Shown here piece by piece: positions 43,970-52,178 of a DNA stretch of 64,000 nucleotides. The notes under the pieces were generated by a model. It was not told where the DNA came from and made no database searches. It was given only the letters and a program-made list of their open reading frames with translations. The position numbers and the translations under genes were made by a program. Each line of letters begins with the position of its first letter. The first letter of the stretch is position 1. This stretch comes from CAJQQK01 sp963696075 (GTDB lineage Bacteria; Pseudomonadota; Alphaproteobacteria; Rhizobiales; Hyphomicrobiaceae), in contig CAVOJD010000008.1 of NCBI GenBank assembly GCA_963696075.1, forward strand, positions 62,001 through 126,000, written 5' to 3'.

Positions 43970-44770
43970 ATGAAACTGAACCAGGAACAACTCGACCAGT
44001 TCAACGAAGAAGGCTGGATCTTCCTGCCGGACTGCTTCTCACCGGAAGAAGTCGCCGTCCTGCGCGATGAAGGCGAGAAAATCTACGCCGAAGATCGCGA
44101 AGAAGTCTGGCGCGAAGCCTCCGGCGCCCCGCGCACGGCCTTCGCAGCCCACACCTATAACGAGGCCTTCTCGATCCTTGGCCGCCATCCCCGCCTGATC
44201 GAACCGCTTGAGCAGGTGTTTGGCGAAAAAGTCTACATGCACCAGTTCAAGATCAACGCGAAGGCCAAGTTCACCGGCGACGTCTGGCAGTGGCACCAGG
44301 ACTTCGGCACCTGGCATCGCGACGACGGCATGCCCGAACCACACGCCATGAACATCTCCGTCTTCCTGGACGAGGTCTACCCCTTCAACGGCCCGCTGAT
44401 GATCATCCCGAAGAGCCACAAGCACGGCGTCCTCGAGGCCGGCCACGACACCTCGACGACGAGCTACCCGCTCTGGACGCTCGATGAAGCAACCGTCGAG
44501 AAAATGGTCGACGAAGGCGGCCTCGTCGTCCCCACCGGCAAGCCCGGCGGCGTCCTCATGTTCCACGGCAACCTGGTCCACGGCTCGGCCGGCAACATCA
44601 CGCCGTTCCCGCGCAAGATCGTCTACCTCACGCTCAATGCCGTCTCGAACTACATCCGCAAGCCGACCCGCCCCGAGTGGATCGCCCACCAGGACTTCAC
44701 GCCGATCGAGGCCTGTGAAGATGACGCGCTGCTCAAGTTTGCCCGTCAATACGCCCAGGCGGCCGAGTAG
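43970..44770 (+). CDS. Phytanoyl-CoA dioxygenase family (PhyH), EctD-like non-heme iron enzyme
   Basis: A 266-aa Fe(II)/2-oxoglutarate oxygenase. Iron ligands are H109 and D111 in WQWHQDFGTWHRDDGMPEP and H204 in LVHGSAGN. FKINAKAKFTGDVWQWHQDF...YPFNGPLMIIPKSH is close to the signature of ectoine 5-hydroxylase and related amino-acid hydroxylases. It is shorter than typical EctD (~300 aa or more), and no ectoine synthesis genes are in the window, so it may act on another solute or acid. It lies behind a GntR regulator and is followed by a terminator, so the two form a self-contained unit. Confidence 0.88.
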   Translation: MKLNQEQLDQFNEEGWIFLPDCFSPEEVAVLRDEGEKIYAEDREEVWREASGAPRTAFAAHTYNEAFSILGRHPRLIEPLEQVFGEKVYMHQFKINAKAKFTGDVWQWHQDFGTWHRDDGMPEPHAMNISVFLDEVYPFNGPLMIIPKSHKHGVLEAGHDTSTTSYPLWTLDEATVEKMVDEGGLVVPTGKPGGVLMFHGNLVHGSAGNITPFPRKIVYLTLNAVSNYIRKPTRPEWIAHQDFTPIEACEDDALLKFARQYAQAAE

Positions 44771-44838
44771 ACATCAAGGCGGACATCAAGACCGCCAGCC
44801 CTGACGAAGATCTGGCGGCGACCTGACAGCAAAAAGAA

Positions 44839-44872
44839 AAGCCGGTTCCTGTTTGGGGCCGGCTTATTTTGT
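44839..44872 (+). terminator. Terminator after the dioxygenase gene
   Basis: AAGCCGG / CCGGCTT stem with a 13-base loop followed by ATTTTG and preceded by an A-run, about 70 bases after the stop. Confidence 0.75.
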
Positions 44873-44893
44873 TCGCTCTGTCTCTTGAGAATT

Positions 44894-45322
44894 TTAAGCC
44901 GCCGTTGCCGGCGAAACCTTGGCGTCTTTCTTTGCAGCCTTGGCGTCTAGCCGATAGGCCGGCGCAGCCTGAGGATCACTCACGCGCACGCGCCGCGCCT
45001 CGGCCCGTGCCCCCACTGTTGCCCGCGCACCTTCCCCGATCCGTTCCATTTTCTCCAGCGCCTCCACCTTGGCGCGGTCGACACGATACTGTGCGGCAGT
45101 CTCGTTGTTTGGGTCGAACTGGAATGAAATCGCAAAGCCGATCAATGTCCCCATGATCTGGAAGATCGTTGCGCCCAGGACCGGCGTGTCGATTGTCCAT
45201 CCAAGCCCGGCAATGGTCATTGGCATACCGAAGGCGCTGCTCACGGCGAACAATAGATCATTGAGACCGCAAAAACCGGCAACGATCATAAGAGCCGTTC
45301 CGAAATAACCGAAATATTTCAT
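44894..45322 (-). CDS. Hypothetical membrane protein with charged C-terminal tail
   Basis: A 142-aa protein. Two hydrophobic segments (about residues 7-30 and 47-65) are followed by a ~75-residue charged, Ala/Arg/Lys-rich tail ending KAAKKDAKVSPATAA. The ATG at 45322 has AGGAGG eight bases upstream. No family is recognised. It converges on the dioxygenase unit. Confidence 0.7.
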   Translation of the reverse strand: MKYFGYFGTALMIVAGFCGLNDLLFAVSSAFGMPMTIAGLGWTIDTPVLGATIFQIMGTLIGFAISFQFDPNNETAAQYRVDRAKVEALEKMERIGEGARATVGARAEARRVRVSDPQAAPAYRLDAKAAKKDAKVSPATAA

Positions 45323-45719
45323 TAGGCGCACCTCCTCCCTGTGCGCACCATATTGCCACGCGCCGATTGAAAGGAGGTTCTAAAAAACCTGATGATTTAA
45401 ATGGAATTTCAATCGTATTGGCTCGACCTCGTTAAGCCTCTGGTCACCATGACCTCATCAGGCGGCCCGTTGCTTGCCGCACCGCGCATGATCTCACGCG
45501 CCAACTCATCACCTGCCCGGAAAAGCGCCCAATGGCCTCGTGCCCGACGTTCACGCCCCGATTTCCGAGGTTGCGACGATCCCTCCACTGTGCTGGCCTA
45601 ATTCACCCAAGCACGCCGGCAAAAGACCCCACACACCCCGAAACCGCTCATCATGCCGTGTGCCCTCGCCCTTGGCGACAACCAGCCATCCTTCAAACCA
45701 ACCCGCCCCAGGCCCGCTC
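45323..45719. other. Intergenic region between divergent genes
   Basis: No gene is seen; the frames here translate to Pro/Arg-rich shadows. An AT-rich patch lies near 45370-45420 (including GATTTAAATGG) and could hold promoters for both directions. Confidence 0.45.
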
Positions 45720-46577
45720 ATGCCCAACTCACGCACCTACACTCCCCCCGTCCCGCGCGCCGCCACCGAAGGCCCCGCCCGGTCGAACCGCCTTGAAAAC
45801 CGTGTCGCAGCCGTTTTCGGCGCGGGCTCCAGCGCGCCCGGCTGGGGCAACGGCAAAGCAGCCGCCGTCGCCTATGCCCGCGCCGGCGCCCGCGTCGTGT
45901 GCATCGACCGCAACCTCGAGGCCGCCACCGAGACCGCCGACATCATCAGGAGCGAGAACGCGAGCGCGCTGGCGCTGGCCTGCGATATCGGCAGCGACGA
46001 CGACGTCGCCGCCACGATCGCCACCATTCGCCAGGACCTCGGCCCGATCGACATCCTCCACAACAACGTCGGCATCGCTGTCATGGGCGGCCCGGTCGAG
46101 CTGGATGAAGCCCACTGGAACAAGGTCCTCGACATCAATCTGACCGGCATTTTCCGCACCACCAAGCACGTCCTGCCGCACATGATCGAGGCCGGTCGCG
46201 GCGTCATCACCAACATTTCCTCGATCGCCGCCATCCGCCACACCGGCTACCCCTACGCCAGCTATTACGCCTCCAAAGCCGCCATAAATCAGTTCACCGT
46301 CGGCCTCGCCATCGATCACGCCCGTCAAGGCATCCGCGCCAACGTCATCATGCCGGGCCTGATCGACACCCCAATGATCTATCAGCAGATCTCAGGCGCA
46401 TATGCCTCCGTCGACGCCATGGTCGAAGCCCGCAACCAGGCCTGCCCCTCCGGCATCATGGGCACCGCCTGGGACATCGCCAACGCCGCCGTCTTCCTGG
46501 CCTCCGACGAAGCCCGCTACATTTCGGGCGTCTGCCTTCCCGTCGACGGCGGCCTCTCCACCGTCGCCAATTCCTGA
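45720..46577 (+). CDS. Short-chain dehydrogenase/reductase
   Basis: A 285-aa SDR. The cofactor motif is extended (FGAGSSAPGWGNGKAAA, residues 33-49) instead of the usual GASSGIG. NNVG is at 115-118, catalytic Ser in NISSIA (165-170), Y182 and K186 in YYASK, and the C-terminal LPVDGGLS. The ATG at 45720 has only a weak AGG leader; upstream frame is Pro-rich and not coding-like. The gene is 145 bases before a mandelate racemase-family gene on the same strand, so the two may handle the same acid sugar. Confidence 0.85.
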   Translation: MPNSRTYTPPVPRAATEGPARSNRLENRVAAVFGAGSSAPGWGNGKAAAVAYARAGARVVCIDRNLEAATETADIIRSENASALALACDIGSDDDVAATIATIRQDLGPIDILHNNVGIAVMGGPVELDEAHWNKVLDINLTGIFRTTKHVLPHMIEAGRGVITNISSIAAIRHTGYPYASYYASKAAINQFTVGLAIDHARQGIRANVIMPGLIDTPMIYQQISGAYASVDAMVEARNQACPSGIMGTAWDIANAAVFLASDEARYISGVCLPVDGGLSTVANS

Positions 46578-46722
46578 AACACGGCCTCCATCTGCGCGCC
46601 CCACCCCTCGACAACCGCGTCGGAACCACGGACGATAGAGCAACGGCTTCGCGTGATCCGGCCCGCGGCCCACGCTCCAGCCCGGCGCCGGCAACAATCC
46701 GGCAACACCAAGGAAACGCTCC

Positions 46723-47808
46723 ATGAGAATAAAGTCCGCCGAAGTGATCCCCCTGCGCATCCCCTTCGAAGACGGCAGCGCCGGCACCGGCCTGATGCCG
46801 ACCAAGTGGACCCATCTCGACATCGCCCTCGTCCGCCTCGAAACCGACGACGGCATCGTCGGCTGGGGCGACGGCTTCGCCTATTCCTGCCGCCGCGCCA
46901 CCATCGCCGCCATTGAGGACATGGTTTTCCCGCAACTCTTCGACCGCGAAATCGAAGACATCGTCGTCTTCAACCGTGAACTCCAGCAGCGCCTCCACCT
47001 GCACGGCCGCTACGGCATCACGATCTTCGCAATCTCCGCCGTCGACATTGCGCTATGGGACATTGCAGCCAAACAGCAGGGCGCTCCCCTCGCCGAACTC
47101 CTCGGCGGCCGCCAGCGAGACGACCTCCCCGCCTACGCCAGCCTGATGCGCTACGGCGTCCCGGCAGACGTCGCCCGCTTCACCGAAAAGGCCGTCTCCG
47201 AAGGCTATAAGACCGTCAAACTCCACGAGATTGCCCTCGATTGCATCGAAGCTGGACGTGAAGGCGCCGGCCCCGCCATCAACCTCGTCACCGACGTCAA
47301 CTGCAATTGGACCCACAAGACGGCGGCCGAAATGATGCCTCACATGAAGCGCCTCGGCCTTTATTGGGTCGAAGAACCCGTCTTCCCCCCCGATGACGCC
47401 GACGTCCTCGCCGCGCTCGAGCAAACCTACGGCGTCCCCATCGCCAGCGGTGAAAATGCCTGCACCCATGTCGAGTTCGCCCGCACCATCCCCAAGATCA
47501 AGTACACCCAGCCAAGCGTCATCAAGGTCGGCGGCGTCTCGGAGTTCATGGGCGTATGTTATCTCGCCGCCACCGCAAAAAAGACTTTGATGCCCCACGC
47601 CCCCTATTTCGGCCCCGGCTATTGGGCAACGCTCCAGTTGATGTCCGCCCAGACACACTGCGAACTCTTCGAATTCCTCTACATCGAGCCCGAAGCCTGG
47701 CTCGATCCCTCGATCCCGCTGCCCCACAACGGCACCGTCCGCGTCCCCGAGAAACCCGGCCTCGGCTTCGAACCCGATGAAGGCGTCATCGCCAAGTACC
47801 GGGTCTGA
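46723..47808 (+). CDS. Mandelate racemase/muconate lactonizing enzyme family protein
   Basis: A 361-aa enolase-superfamily enzyme with an intact active site. Metal ligands are D191 (VTDVNCNW), E217 (WVEEP) and E244 (ASGEN). On the catalytic strand K166-x-H168 (TVKLHE) stands where mandelate racemase has KxK; H292 is in MPHAPYFGPG. The KxH variant and the PHAPYFGPGYWAT loop point to an acid-sugar or cyclic-acid substrate, but I cannot name it. AGGAAACGCTCC precedes the ATG. It is unlike the paralogue at 33 kb in sequence detail. Confidence 0.9.
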   Translation: MRIKSAEVIPLRIPFEDGSAGTGLMPTKWTHLDIALVRLETDDGIVGWGDGFAYSCRRATIAAIEDMVFPQLFDREIEDIVVFNRELQQRLHLHGRYGITIFAISAVDIALWDIAAKQQGAPLAELLGGRQRDDLPAYASLMRYGVPADVARFTEKAVSEGYKTVKLHEIALDCIEAGREGAGPAINLVTDVNCNWTHKTAAEMMPHMKRLGLYWVEEPVFPPDDADVLAALEQTYGVPIASGENACTHVEFARTIPKIKYTQPSVIKVGGVSEFMGVCYLAATAKKTLMPHAPYFGPGYWATLQLMSAQTHCELFEFLYIEPEAWLDPSIPLPHNGTVRVPEKPGLGFEPDEGVIAKYRV

Positions 47809-47835
47809 CATGATGAACCGGCAGCGATCGGACGC

Positions 47836-47865
47836 AAAAAAGCCCGCGCGATTTCTCGCGCGGGC
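47836..47865 (-). terminator. Terminator of the PilZ gene
   Basis: Perfect 10-bp stem GCCCGCGCGA / TCGCGCGGGC with loop TTTC. Read leftward it is followed by TTTTTT (the A-run at 47836-47841), an intrinsic terminator 129 bases past the PilZ stop. Confidence 0.8.
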
Positions 47866-47993
47866 CCGGTAGTTCCCTCCACGAACTCCGGCAAGCCCTG
47901 GAGCTGCTCACCGAAATAGGATTGGTTCCACCTGATATTCACAATTCCCGGAACTACGGCCGCCTGCCGCTGCCGCAGTCCCATCGTGCCGCC

Positions 47994-48416
47994 CTACGCC
48001 CGCACCAAACCGAACAGGTTCGTCTTCTTTATCTGAGCTTTCGGCTTCACCCGGCGCTGGCGCTCCGTCGGCTGCATCGGTGAGACGAACCGCAGGCCGT
48101 ACCGGTCACCCACCTGCCATGCAACACGGCAACACACCTCCGACCCCTCGTGAGCCAGCCGCAGCCAGAATCGGTCCGGCAGCGTCCGGCCCGAGAACCG
48201 GCCACCCAGCTGATCGACGCCGACCACGACACCTGCGCCTGTCGCCGACATATCGCAAACCCGGCACGAGAGCGTGGTGCCCCGATCCGGCAGAAAGATA
48301 CTTGCCGGCACGTCACAATTGCGCCGTTCGGCAAACCGCTCGTTCTCGACTTCGACGAACTCAGGCATGAGTTCAAGACCGGCTGCGCTATTAATTGTTT
48401 CTTGCTTGATCGCCAT
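47994..48416 (-). CDS. PilZ domain protein
   Basis: A 140-aa cytoplasmic protein. Residues ~27-120 form a PilZ-like beta barrel: RFAERRNCDVPASIFLPDRGTTLSCRVCDMSATGAGVVV...WLRLAHEGSEVCCRVAWQVGDRYGLRFV. The ERRNC segment corresponds to the RxxxR cyclic-di-GMP motif with only part of the arginines kept, and the DMSATGAG corresponds to (D/N)xSxxG. Cyclic-di-GMP binding is therefore possible but not sure. The ATG at 48416 has AGGAGAG. It is divergent from the pilus-like gene. Confidence 0.8.
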   Translation of the reverse strand: MAIKQETINSAAGLELMPEFVEVENERFAERRNCDVPASIFLPDRGTTLSCRVCDMSATGAGVVVGVDQLGGRFSGRTLPDRFWLRLAHEGSEVCCRVAWQVGDRYGLRFVSPMQPTERQRRVKPKAQIKKTNLFGLVRA

Positions 48417-48941
48417 CGATCTCTCCTGGTGCTTTAACAACACCGCAACCCTATTGAAGCTCGTCCTAACAACTCACGAATAAAATAAATAGAATTTTAC
48501 GCAACCCGTTACAGTGTCGTACTTGCTGAACAAAACGTTTATGGATTGCGAACAAGACTATTTAAAATTATTTCATATTTTGATGCAAAGCTCCCACATT
48601 AAGATTTGGCGCGCCGGGCGGAAACCGGCAGACGAAGCATCGGTGCCTCCTTGGTCGGAAGAACCGATGAATTCATGGAAGCCTGGAGCATCCACGGCGC
48701 GCCAGATCGCCCAACCGTGACGGACGCCCCTTTCGTTAAGGACCGCCCACACACATTTATTCAAAACGCCACGGTTGGATAAAATTTTGCGAAATTTGTA
48801 ACGCGCAGCGCAACCAACCGTAATGGTTACGATTACGTCTCAGCGCATTTTTTAATAGTCTCAAACAAATCGATCTTTTTTTGTAAGGGTTTCATTAACA
48901 ATTCAGCGCTGAATGCCTCCACCGACCAATGGAGGTTACCA
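48417..48941. other. AT-rich intergenic region
   Basis: A 525-base stretch clearly more AT-rich than the rest of the window, especially 48470-48560 and 48770-48900. Small frames on both strands (about 48514-48720 and 48573-48764) have no start sites or recognisable protein. A small dyad CGTAA-TGG-TTACG is at 48820-48832. It probably holds the promoters of the PilZ and TadG-like genes; it could be a remnant of acquired DNA. Confidence 0.5.
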
Positions 48942-50183
48942 ATGTACAAAAACAAGAAATCGTTCCTTTCAGACCGCCGCGGCTCCGTCGCCATCATCTT
49001 TTCATTCGCGATGGTGCCGATCGTGGCCTTCGTGGGCTCCTCAATCGACTATGCCCGCGCCCTGAGCGAAAAGACGCGGCTTCAAGCGATCACCGACATT
49101 GCTGCCCAGGCTGGCGCCCGCATCCCCGCAACCGCAAACGCCAACCGCATCGAAGCCGCAATCAAGAGCTTCACCGTCAATGCCCAGGGCACTGCCGCCG
49201 CCGCCATCAACCCGGTCATCTCGGCAAACAACGCCGAAGTGACTGTTTCAGCGTCCGGTTCCGTCCCCACCACCTTCATGAAGGTCGTGGGCATCGAAGA
49301 GGTCACGATCACAGCCGAGGCAACCGCCCGTCCGCAGATCGAGAACGGCGGCGTCGCCTGCCTTCTTGCCCTCAATGAGAATGCGCCCGAAGGCATCCAC
49401 ATGCAGGGCATCAACCAGCTTCAGTCGCCTGACTGCTGGGCATGGGTGAACGCATCCGGCTCGGAATCGATCAACGCCGTCGGCGCGTCCTCCGGCGCCG
49501 CCCAGGGCTTCTGCACCCAAGGTGAGGTCGTCGGCCCCGAACACTTCAACCCTGTGCCGTACACCGGCTGCAGCCCGCTGCCTGATCCCTTCAAGAACAT
49601 GCATTCGGCCCCCGCAGGCGCCGGCACCTGCACCCACAACAACACGCGCTTCAACAAAGGCACCCACACCATCACGCCGGGCACCTACTGTGGCGGCCTT
49701 GAACTGAAGCCGCAGGCACTCGTCAACATGCAGCCGGGCGTCTACGTCATCAAGAACGGCCCGCTCAAGGTCTGGGCACAGTCGGAACTCGTTGGCGAAG
49801 ACGTGGTGTTCTACTTCACCGGCTCCGACACCGGCATCAACGTCCAGGGCGGTGGCCAGATGACGCTGCGCGGCCGCAAGGAAGGCCACTCCTACGAAGG
49901 CTTCCTCTTCATCCAGGACGAGTACTCCAACCCGGGCGACCAGCGCGTCGACATCCAGGGCGGCGGCGGCGTCAAGATGGAAGGCATCCTCTACACGCCG
50001 ACCTGGCAGGTTGCGATCGGCGGCAACGGTGAAGTCAACCAGAACGCAGAATTCTGGGTCATGGTGGCCGACAGCTTCCACATGGAAGGCAACGGCACCC
50101 TCCACATCCGCTCCAACGCATCAGCCATCGGCCTGCCGAACCTGATGCCGCGGATCAAGAATGGCCCGGTCATCCTGAATTAA
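48942..50183 (+). CDS. TadE/TadG-like pilus assembly protein, exported
   Basis: A 413-aa protein with the TadE/G N-terminus: a charged MYKNKKSFLSDRRG followed by a single transmembrane/pseudopilin segment (SVAIIFSFAMVPIVAFVGSSIDYARAL, residues 15-41) containing the family RxGSVAI and DYARA motifs. The remaining ~370 residues would be extracytoplasmic, with eight Cys residues and a right-handed beta-helix-like region (GTYCGGLELKPQALVNMQPGVYVIKNGPLKVWAQSELVGEDVVFYFTG). GGAGG is six bases before ATG 48942. No other tad/flp gene is within the window, so it is an orphan. A strong terminator follows. Confidence 0.85.
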   Translation: MYKNKKSFLSDRRGSVAIIFSFAMVPIVAFVGSSIDYARALSEKTRLQAITDIAAQAGARIPATANANRIEAAIKSFTVNAQGTAAAAINPVISANNAEVTVSASGSVPTTFMKVVGIEEVTITAEATARPQIENGGVACLLALNENAPEGIHMQGINQLQSPDCWAWVNASGSESINAVGASSGAAQGFCTQGEVVGPEHFNPVPYTGCSPLPDPFKNMHSAPAGAGTCTHNNTRFNKGTHTITPGTYCGGLELKPQALVNMQPGVYVIKNGPLKVWAQSELVGEDVVFYFTGSDTGINVQGGGQMTLRGRKEGHSYEGFLFIQDEYSNPGDQRVDIQGGGGVKMEGILYTPTWQVAIGGNGEVNQNAEFWVMVADSFHMEGNGTLHIRSNASAIGLPNLMPRIKNGPVILN

Positions 50184-50215
50184 CACACACTCCAACAGAC
50201 CTGGTCCAAACTGCC

Positions 50216-50246
50216 GCCTGGCGTCTCTGACGTCAGGCGCTTTTCG
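50216..50246 (+). terminator. Terminator after the TadG-like gene
   Basis: GCCTGGCGT / ACGTCAGGC stem (one G-U), 5-base loop, then GCTTTTCG, 33 bases after the stop. Confidence 0.75.
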
Positions 50247-50274
50247 TTTGGCAGCCTCGTCGGGCGGCGGCCCG

Positions 50275-50730
50275 CTATGTCTCCCGCCCCTCCACGTCAC
50301 GGCGGATTTGAACGGCTTCGTGGATTTCAACGTCCAGCAAACCCGCAACCAGCGTTACGAGCCGTCGCTCGTCATGATCGATCAGCTCATCGGCATGACT
50401 GATTTCCCAGAGAAACCGCACGATATCCTGCCGCCCGCCCCTGTCGAGGTTCCGGTGCAGAACCCGCGTGAACTTATGGACATCCACGGCATCGGCTTCG
50501 CGCTTTTCCGCTTCGGCAACAAGTTCATCAACCTCGCCGTCGCTGAGGCCGTACTGCCCGATCAGAATGTCGCGCAGCTTCGCCGTCTCCGCAGGCGACT
50601 GATAGCCATCGGCCCGCGCGCAATGCATCAACAGTGCGGCACACGCGATGCGAACCTCATCCACCCCGATCGAACCGGGCGGTTCCTCTCCGAGGAGATC
50701 TGCAAGAAAACCCTGGATCTTTTGAAGCAT
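50275..50730 (-). CDS. TerB-like tellurite resistance family protein
   Basis: A 151-aa soluble helical protein. VRIACAALLMHCARADGYQSPAETAKLRDILIGQYGLSDGEVDELV and FLWEISHADELIDHDERRLVTLVAGLLDV match the TerB domain, including the acidic, putative metal-binding ADG and ADELID positions. Most chromosomal TerB proteins have no shown link to tellurite. The ATG at 50730 is used; the open frame to 50901 crosses the neighbouring gene. Confidence 0.82.
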   Translation of the reverse strand: MLQKIQGFLADLLGEEPPGSIGVDEVRIACAALLMHCARADGYQSPAETAKLRDILIGQYGLSDGEVDELVAEAEKREADAVDVHKFTRVLHRNLDRGGRQDIVRFLWEISHADELIDHDERRLVTLVAGLLDVEIHEAVQIRRDVEGRET

Positions 50731-50836
50731 CTGACGATCCCGTCTCAATACTGCAATCGGCGGTTCGGCATTATGACTCGAAGACACGGCATAGCCTGAC
50801 GGAGACATCGTCGACCATCCAAACCGGATGGCGCTC

Positions 50837-51643
50837 CTAGCCTTCCGCCACGCGAACCTCGACCGTGCCAAGCGCTCCGAAGTCAGCAACCACATGCTCA
50901 CCGGGCAACGCCGGCTGCGGCGGCGTCACCGACCCGGTCGTCACGTAGTCACCGGCCTTGAGCGTCAATCCTCGGCTATTGAGCGCGTTGGCAAGCCATG
51001 CCGTGGCGCCGAACACGCCGCCATCCACGTTCGCACCCTGCCCTTTCGCGCGCTCTTCGCCGTTGATCATGATTTTGGCTTCGCCCGTCATCAGATCAAG
51101 ACCCGACCAGTCCTCGACGCCGTCCCCGAACACCCAGTGTCCCAGCGCCGCATTGTCTGAAATCAGGTTCGCGCCGCCAACACCGTTCCACGGCGAAAAA
51201 TATGTCCCGATGATTTCAATCGCCGGCAGCACCGCCCGTGTATGCGCCTCGATCGCCGCCGCATCGAACGGCCCGTCCGCCGGATCGAGATCTTGCCCGA
51301 TCTGCAACGCAATCTCCGGCTCATAGACATGAAAGAAACCGGCGCCGGACGCCAACGCGGCCGGCGAAGCACTCGCCGTCTTGTCGTAGAGGCGCCCGAA
51401 GAACGGCTCCGCCACACCCAGCGTCTGACGCGCACCGGCATTCGGCGCCGCGATCTTGTAGCCGATCTGCTTATAGCCGTTCTCTTCCCTCAGGATCCGG
51501 TCTCCCGCGTGCTGGATCAGATAGGCCGTTTCGATATCATCGAACCGCTCACCCTCTGCCTGCGCCGGATGCGCCTTGCCCTCCGCACGATGGGCCAGCA
51601 TTTCACGCGCCCGCGCTTCAATCTGCTTGTCGTCCAAAGCCAT
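50837..51643 (-). CDS. 2-keto-4-pentenoate hydratase-like protein (FAH superfamily)
   Basis: A 268-aa enzyme of the MhpD/2-oxopent-4-enoate hydratase group, which works on products of meta-cleavage or related keto acids with a divalent metal. Motifs seen are AYLIQHAGDRILREENGYKQIGYKIAAPN, FHVYEPEIALQIGQDL (metal-binding Glu pair), PAIEIIGTYFSPW, ISDNAALGHWVFG and AWLANALNSRGLTLKAGDYVTTGS. The ATG at 51643 has GAGGAGATGGTGAG. No ring-cleavage dioxygenase is near. Could alternatively be 4-oxalocrotonate decarboxylase-like. Confidence 0.88.
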   Translation of the reverse strand: MALDDKQIEARAREMLAHRAEGKAHPAQAEGERFDDIETAYLIQHAGDRILREENGYKQIGYKIAAPNAGARQTLGVAEPFFGRLYDKTASASPAALASGAGFFHVYEPEIALQIGQDLDPADGPFDAAAIEAHTRAVLPAIEIIGTYFSPWNGVGGANLISDNAALGHWVFGDGVEDWSGLDLMTGEAKIMINGEERAKGQGANVDGGVFGATAWLANALNSRGLTLKAGDYVTTGSVTPPQPALPGEHVVADFGALGTVEVRVAEG

Positions 51644-51696
51644 CTCACCATCTCCTCGAAGTCTTGTCTGATATTCGGGCGTAACCACCGATCTGC

Positions 51697-52165
51697 CTAC
51701 GGCTTTTCGAGGCGATAGTCGTCATGGCACGTCCGGCATGTCTGCCCGAGTTGCTCAAACGCCTTGCGCGCTGCCGGCTCACGCCGTGCCGCATCCATCA
51801 ACGCCCGCGCCGCGATCGTCATATCCGTCGTTCGCCCCATGAACCGAGACCATTCCGACCAGATCCGCGGCGACGCCTCACTGGGCCCATCGTTACTGCC
51901 GGATGGAAACAAGCGCTCGAAATCGCGCCCATACGCCTTGATCCGATCCGCCCGCCACGTCACCTCATCGCTCTGATAGGGCGTGCGCCCCTGGAACATC
52001 TCCGAGATCGCCTTCATATCCCCCTTGAGCGCGTCCATCGCATCGATCCGTTCCTTGACGATGCCCCTCGCGCCCTTGTCCGCCAGGCCGGGAGCAACAC
52101 CCAGCCCGACACCGCCGGCCAGCGCCACCGCGCGCAAGGACAACAACCCGAACGCCCCCGGACAT
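51697..52165 (-). CDS. Cytochrome c' (class II c-type cytochrome), signal region apparently frame-shifted
   Basis: A small periplasmic cytochrome of about 155 aa. The heme site CRTCHDDYR (CxxCH) is near the C-terminus, and the body is a four-helix pattern (MDALKGDMKAISEMFQGRTPY...KAYGRDFERLFPSGSNDGPSEASPRIWSEWSRF), as in cytochrome c'. The main frame has no good start: its own GTG at 52194 lies inside argE. The AGGAGG site fits the ATG at 52165, which is in another frame. Removing one C from the five-C run at 52155-52159 links them and yields a clean signal peptide (MSGAFGLLSLRAVALAGGVGLG...). Roles include NO binding or detoxification. Confidence 0.8.
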
Positions 52166-52178
52166 ACGCCGCGCCTCC

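Noticed and set aside
47836..47872. Hairpin as terminator of the rightward racemase-family gene
   Set aside because: The T-tract lies only on the minus-strand side; it fits the PilZ gene.
48514..48764. Short frames on both strands in the AT-rich gap
   Set aside because: No ribosome sites, no recognisable motif, mixed composition.
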